64,000 nucleotides of DNA from positions 3,782,001-3,846,000 of the forward strand of contig NZ_CP081864.1 of the NCBI RefSeq assembly GCF_019797845.1, read 5' to 3'. The stretch is from Symbiopectobacterium purcellii. GTDB taxonomy: Bacteria > Pseudomonadota > Gammaproteobacteria > Enterobacterales > Enterobacteriaceae. This document shows positions 60,362-64,000 of the stretch, in pieces (the first letter of the stretch is position 1; each line of letters opens with the position of its first letter). Both the position numbers and the translations under genes were made by a program. The notes beneath the pieces were generated by a model, which was not told the DNA's origin, did not search any database, and saw only the letters and a list, made by a program, of their open reading frames with translations.

Positions 60362-61677
60362 CAGCCAAGCTCCTCCGCTAATCGGGCGAACTCATCGCCG
60401 CGCTGTTCGAAGCTTTTAAACTGATCGAGACTGGCACACGCGGGAGACAGCAGCACCAGATCGCCGGGCACTACGCGGGTAGCAATCACCCGCAGGGTTT
60501 GCTCCATCGTCTCAGTCTGCTCGGCTATTTCTGGGCGCAACGCCGCCAATTGGGCACCATCACGCCCGAAGCAATACAGGCGAATATTGTCGCCTTGGAC
60601 ATAACGCAACAGCGGCGAAAAATCGGCCGACTTGCCGTCGCCGCCTAACAGCAAATGCAGCGTACCTTTAACCTGCAACCCGCTGAGCGCCGCTTCGGTG
60701 CTGCCAACGTTGGTGGCTTTAGAATCATTAATCCAACGCACGCCATTACGCTGCCACACGCACTGGAAACGGTGCGGCAAACCGGTAAAGGTGGTGAGTG
60801 CCGTTAACGCGGGCGCGCGAGGAATCCCCACCGCATCCGCCAATGCCAGTGCCGCCAGCGCATTGGTGTGGTTATGTTGCCCCACCAAAGAAATCTCTTT
60901 GGTATTCAAAACGCGCTCGCCTTTCACGCGCAGCCAGGTTTCACCCTGCTGGGTGTTGAGGTGATAGTCGCCCACATCAACGCCAAAGCTGACACAGCGC
61001 GCATCAGCGCCTTTGATAGGCATGGTCAGCGCGTCATCGGCGTTCACCACACACACCTGCGCATGGTCATAGACACGCAACTTGGCAGCACGATACTGTT
61101 GGATACCAAACGGATAGCGGTTGGTATGATCTTCCGTGACGTTGAGGATGGTGGCAGCGGCAGCGTGCAGGCTGGAGGTGGTTTCCAACTGGAAACTCGA
61201 CAGCTCAAGCACGTACAGTTGGCACGGCTGTTTGAGTAGCGTCAGCGCAGGCAGGCCAATATTCCCACCAACCCCGACCGACCAACCGGCCGCCTTAGCC
61301 ATTTCACCGACCAGCGTAGTGACCGTACTTTTACCATTGGAGCCGGTAATCGCGACAATCGGTGCCTGCGCTTCTCGGCAGAACAGCTCGATATCGCCCA
61401 CAATCTCTACGCCTGCGGCGGCCGCATCGGCCAGCGCGGGCGTTGCCAGTGCAATACCGGGGCTGGCAACAATCAGATCGGCCGCTAACAGCCAGTCCTC
61501 GTTTAATGAACCAAGGTGGCGATCAACCTCGGCAGGCAACTTATCCAGACCAGGTGGACTAACACGGGTATCCACTACGCGCGGCGTCACACCGCGCGTC
61601 AGGAAGAAATCAACGCAGGAAAGCCCGGTGATCCCCAGGCCAATAATGACAACGTTTTTACCCTGATAGTCCATCAT
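60361..61677 (-). CDS. murD: UDP-N-acetylmuramoyl-L-alanine--D-glutamate ligase
   Basis: 438 residues (E. coli 438), starting [21 protein letters not shown]. The ATP loop is [14 protein letters not shown], with [13 protein letters not shown] for Mg2+/carbamylated Lys and [15 protein letters not shown] in the C-terminal domain. It adds D-Glu. It lies 4 bp after mraY. Confidence 0.97.
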   Translation of the reverse strand: MMDYQGKNVVIIGLGITGLSCVDFFLTRGVTPRVVDTRVSPPGLDKLPAEVDRHLGSLNEDWLLAADLIVASPGIALATPALADAAAAGVEIVGDIELFCREAQAPIVAITGSNGKSTVTTLVGEMAKAAGWSVGVGGNIGLPALTLLKQPCQLYVLELSSFQLETTSSLHAAAATILNVTEDHTNRYPFGIQQYRAAKLRVYDHAQVCVVNADDALTMPIKGADARCVSFGVDVGDYHLNTQQGETWLRVKGERVLNTKEISLVGQHNHTNALAALALADAVGIPRAPALTALTTFTGLPHRFQCVWQRNGVRWINDSKATNVGSTEAALSGLQVKGTLHLLLGGDGKSADFSPLLRYVQGDNIRLYCFGRDGAQLAALRPEIAEQTETMEQTLRVIATRVVPGDLVLLSPACASLDQFKSFEQRGDEFARLAEELG

Positions 61678-61681
61678 AGTG

Positions 61682-62764
61682 TTACCGTACCTTCAGCGTT
61701 GCCAGGCCAATCAGCACCAGCATCAGCGAAATAATCCAAAAACGCACAATCACGCGCGGCTCTGGCCACCCTTTGAGTTCATAGTGATGGTGAATCGGTG
61801 CCATGCGGAAGATACGCTGTCCGCGTAGCTTGAATGAACCGACCTGAAGGATCACCGACAGGGTTTCAACCACGAACACCCCGCCCATAATCACCAGCAA
61901 GAATTCCTGACGCAGCAGAACAGCGATGGTGCCTAACGCGCCGCCGAGCGCCAGTGAGCCGACATCGCCCATAAACACCTGAGCCGGATAGGTGTTAAAC
62001 CACAGGAAACCCAGCCCTGCGCCGACGATCGCCGTACAGACGATAACCAGTTCACTGGCGTGGCGAATGTAAGGGATATGCAGATAACCGGCAAAATTCA
62101 TGTTACCCGTCGCCCACGCCACCAGCGCGAAACCGGCGGCGACAAACACAGTCGGCATAATCGCCAAACCATCCAACCCGTCAGTAAGGTTGACCGCGTT
62201 GCTGGTGCCGACGATGACAAAGTAGGTCAACAAAATGTAGAGCAGGCCCAGCTGCGGCATAACATCTTTAAAGAACGGCACCACCAGTTGCGTCGCCGGT
62301 GTGCCTTTGCCGATGGCATACATGGTAAATGCCACCGCCAGCGCAATCACCGACTGCCAGAAATATTTCCAGCTTGCAATCAATCCCTTAGTGTCTTTAC
62401 GCACCACTTTGCGGTAATCATCGACAAAGCCGACGATGCCGTAGCCCAGCAGCACCAGCAGCACACACCACACATAGGGGTTGGACAAGTTGGACCACAG
62501 CAGCACCGAAACAATGATTGCAGCCAGAATCATGACACCGCCCATGGTCGGCGTGCCGCGTTTGCTGAAGTGAGATTCAGGCCCTTCGTTGCGCACCACT
62601 TGCCCAATCTGCAATTTTTGCAGCCAGGCAATCAGGTGCGGTCCCATCCACAAGGAGATCACTAACGCGGTCAGCAGGCTGACAATTGCGCGAAACGTCA
62701 AATACGAGAAGACGTTAAAGCCGGAATAGAATTTGACCAGATGTTCGGCCAGCCACACTAACAT
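61682..62764 (-). CDS. mraY: Phospho-N-acetylmuramoyl-pentapeptide transferase MraY
   Basis: 360 residues, 10 membrane helices. [19 protein letters not shown] at the start and the Asp-rich active-site loops [20 protein letters not shown] (Asp115-type pair) and [14 protein letters not shown] match the family; [12 protein letters not shown] and the [19 protein letters not shown] loop follow. It makes lipid I at the inner membrane. Its start overlaps murF by 7 bp. Confidence 0.97.
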   Translation of the reverse strand: MLVWLAEHLVKFYSGFNVFSYLTFRAIVSLLTALVISLWMGPHLIAWLQKLQIGQVVRNEGPESHFSKRGTPTMGGVMILAAIIVSVLLWSNLSNPYVWCVLLVLLGYGIVGFVDDYRKVVRKDTKGLIASWKYFWQSVIALAVAFTMYAIGKGTPATQLVVPFFKDVMPQLGLLYILLTYFVIVGTSNAVNLTDGLDGLAIMPTVFVAAGFALVAWATGNMNFAGYLHIPYIRHASELVIVCTAIVGAGLGFLWFNTYPAQVFMGDVGSLALGGALGTIAVLLRQEFLLVIMGGVFVVETLSVILQVGSFKLRGQRIFRMAPIHHHYELKGWPEPRVIVRFWIISLMLVLIGLATLKVR

Positions 62765-64000
62765 GCTGCATTCTCCTGTAATGCGTGTACCACATGCTCC
62801 ATCGCAGAGCTCCGGGAGCCTTTAACCAAAATGCTGATCGTGCCATGCGTAGAGAGCAACGTTTGCAAACGCGCTATCAGTGCGGCCCGATCGGAAAAAT
62901 GTTCACCACGTTCACTGTTGAGGCTGATGGCCTGACTCAGGGTGCCAATGCTCAATACCACATCAATGCCGGCGTCACGCGCCACTTCGCCCACCTGCTG
63001 ATGACACGCCTCGGCATCCTCCCCAAGTTCTCCCATGTCACCCACCACCAGCACACGGTAGCCCGGCATCTCCGCCAGCGTGTGCACCGCCGCAGTCATC
63101 GACCCCACATTGGCGTTGTAACTGTCATCCAACAGCAGCTTGTTTGCCGCCAGCATGATGGGGAACAAGCGTCCCGGCACGGCCTTGAGCTGCGCCAGCC
63201 CGTCTTTCACCTGCTGCAACCCTGCGCCGACTGACATCGCCAGTGCGGCAGCCGCCAGCGCGTTTGCCACGTTATGTCGACCCGGCAGCGGCACGTTGAC
63301 CTCCTGCGAGCCAAACGGCGTATGGAGTTCAAACAGCGTGCCCCCGTCTGCATGGCGAATATCGCTGGCGTAGTAATCGGTGTTCTCACCGTGCTGCGGC
63401 GAAAATTGCCATACCGTTTTGTCGCGCAGCACGTCGTGCCAACGCGTCAGGTCATTGCTGTCGGCGTTAATCACCGCAATACCTTTGGTGGGCAAACCGT
63501 TGAAGATCTCTCCTTTGGCTCGTGCCACGCCTTCCAACGACCCAAACCCTTCCAGATGTGCGGCCGCCAGGTTGTTCACCAGCGCGCTATCCGGACGCAC
63601 CAGATTAGTGGCATAGGCAATCTCACCAATGTGGTTGGCCCCCAGCTCAATCACCGCAAAGCGATGATCAAGGGTGAGGCGCAGCAGCGTTAAGGGCACA
63701 CCAATGTCGTTATTGAAATTGCCATCGGTGTAAAGCACGTCGCCACACTGGCGCAAAATCGCTGCCGTCATCTCTTTGACGGAGGTTTTGCCAGAAGAAC
63801 CGGTCAATGCCACCACGCGCGCAGAGGATTGACGGCGCATCCAGGCACCCAGTTCGCCTAACGCCAGACGGGTATCCCCCACCAGCAGTTGCGGCACGTC
63901 GATAGGTAAGTGCTTACTGACCAACAGAGCCGCCGCGCCGCCGCGTACCGCCTGATGGGCATAATCATGAGCATCAAACTTTTCACCGCGCAGGGCGATA
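62758..64000 (-). CDS. murF: UDP-MurNAc-tripeptide--D-alanyl-D-alanine ligase MurF (5' end outside window)
   Basis: The frame stays open to base 64,000 and reads [16 protein letters not shown] at the edge, matching the MurF N-terminal region, so roughly the first 40 residues lie beyond the window; the internal start at 63,924 is not real. 413 residues are present: the ATP loop [45 protein letters not shown], and the C-terminal [19 protein letters not shown] and [14 protein letters not shown]. It adds D-Ala-D-Ala. murE would be expected next upstream. Confidence 0.97.
   Translation of the reverse strand, partial: IALRGEKFDAHDYAHQAVRGGAAALLVSKHLPIDVPQLLVGDTRLALGELGAWMRRQSSARVVALTGSSGKTSVKEMTAAILRQCGDVLYTDGNFNNDIGVPLTLLRLTLDHRFAVIELGANHIGEIAYATNLVRPDSALVNNLAAAHLEGFGSLEGVARAKGEIFNGLPTKGIAVINADSNDLTRWHDVLRDKTVWQFSPQHGENTDYYASDIRHADGGTLFELHTPFGSQEVNVPLPGRHNVANALAAAALAMSVGAGLQQVKDGLAQLKAVPGRLFPIMLAANKLLLDDSYNANVGSMTAAVHTLAEMPGYRVLVVGDMGELGEDAEACHQQVGEVARDAGIDVVLSIGTLSQAISLNSERGEHFSDRAALIARLQTLLSTHGTISILVKGSRSSAMEHVVHALQENAAC

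Overview
The window is chromosomal DNA of an enterobacterium (Gammaproteobacteria, order Enterobacterales). The order murF-mraY-murD-ftsW-murG-murC-ddlB-ftsQAZ-lpxC-secM-secA-mutT-yacG-zapD-coaE-guaC-hofCB-ppdD-ampDE-aroP-pdhR-aceEF-lpd-acnB-yacL matches the E. coli backbone, read here mostly on the minus strand, and protein lengths agree almost residue for residue (AceE 887, AcnB 865, LpxC 305). The EsaR/ExpR-type LuxR protein and the TATACCC-ended hairpin repeats point to a plant- or environment-associated lineage such as Pectobacteriaceae or Yersiniaceae. Genus cannot be fixed from the sequence alone.

Layout. 1-7.7 kb is an accessory catabolic cluster: a sialidase-like protein cut by the window edge, a YhcH-family protein, an SDR dehydrogenase, HyuA/HyuB hydantoinase/oxoprolinase-like subunits and a peptide-type ABC binding protein broken by a frameshift. 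7.7-11.3 kb is backbone (yacL, acnB). 11.3-26.8 kb is a block of about 15 kb inserted between acnB and lpd: a chemoreceptor, a fructose-asparagine-type locus (fraR, fraB, fraD, fraA), a FepA-like siderophore receptor with a divergent AraC regulator, a hairpin-rich repeat, an MmgE/PrpD protein, a periplasmic alpha/beta hydrolase, a Gfo/Idh/MocA oxidoreductase and an AT-rich methyltransferase. 26.8-34 kb is the pyruvate dehydrogenase operon (pdhR-aceE-aceF-lpd) with a perfect PdhR operator. 34.2-38.9 kb is AT-rich accessory DNA around aroP: an unrecognised 367-residue coiled-coil protein, a near-consensus lux box and a LuxR-type regulator with no luxI in the window. 38.9-50.6 kb is backbone: ampE/ampD, the ppdD-hofB-hofC pilus genes, guaC, coaE, zapD, yacG, mutT, secA and secM, interrupted by a second hairpin repeat between secA and mutT. 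50.6-64 kb is dciA followed by the minus-strand cell-wall and division (dcw) cluster, ending inside murF.

How the parts work together. The fra genes form a complete import-phosphorylate-deglycate route for an Amadori compound, with GntR control and two TGTAT/ATACA operator-like palindromes; the fraE asparaginase of Salmonella is absent. PdhR represses its own operon through the 33,954-33,970 site. SecM, with a variant arrest motif, precedes secA, and a 20-codon mini-ORF overlaps the secA start. nadC, expected between ampD and ppdD, is missing. The strongest candidates for new biology are the fraE-less fra locus with an adjacent chemoreceptor, the lux box/LuxR region beside the unknown 367-residue protein, and the mosaic of consecutive hairpins in the two repeats.
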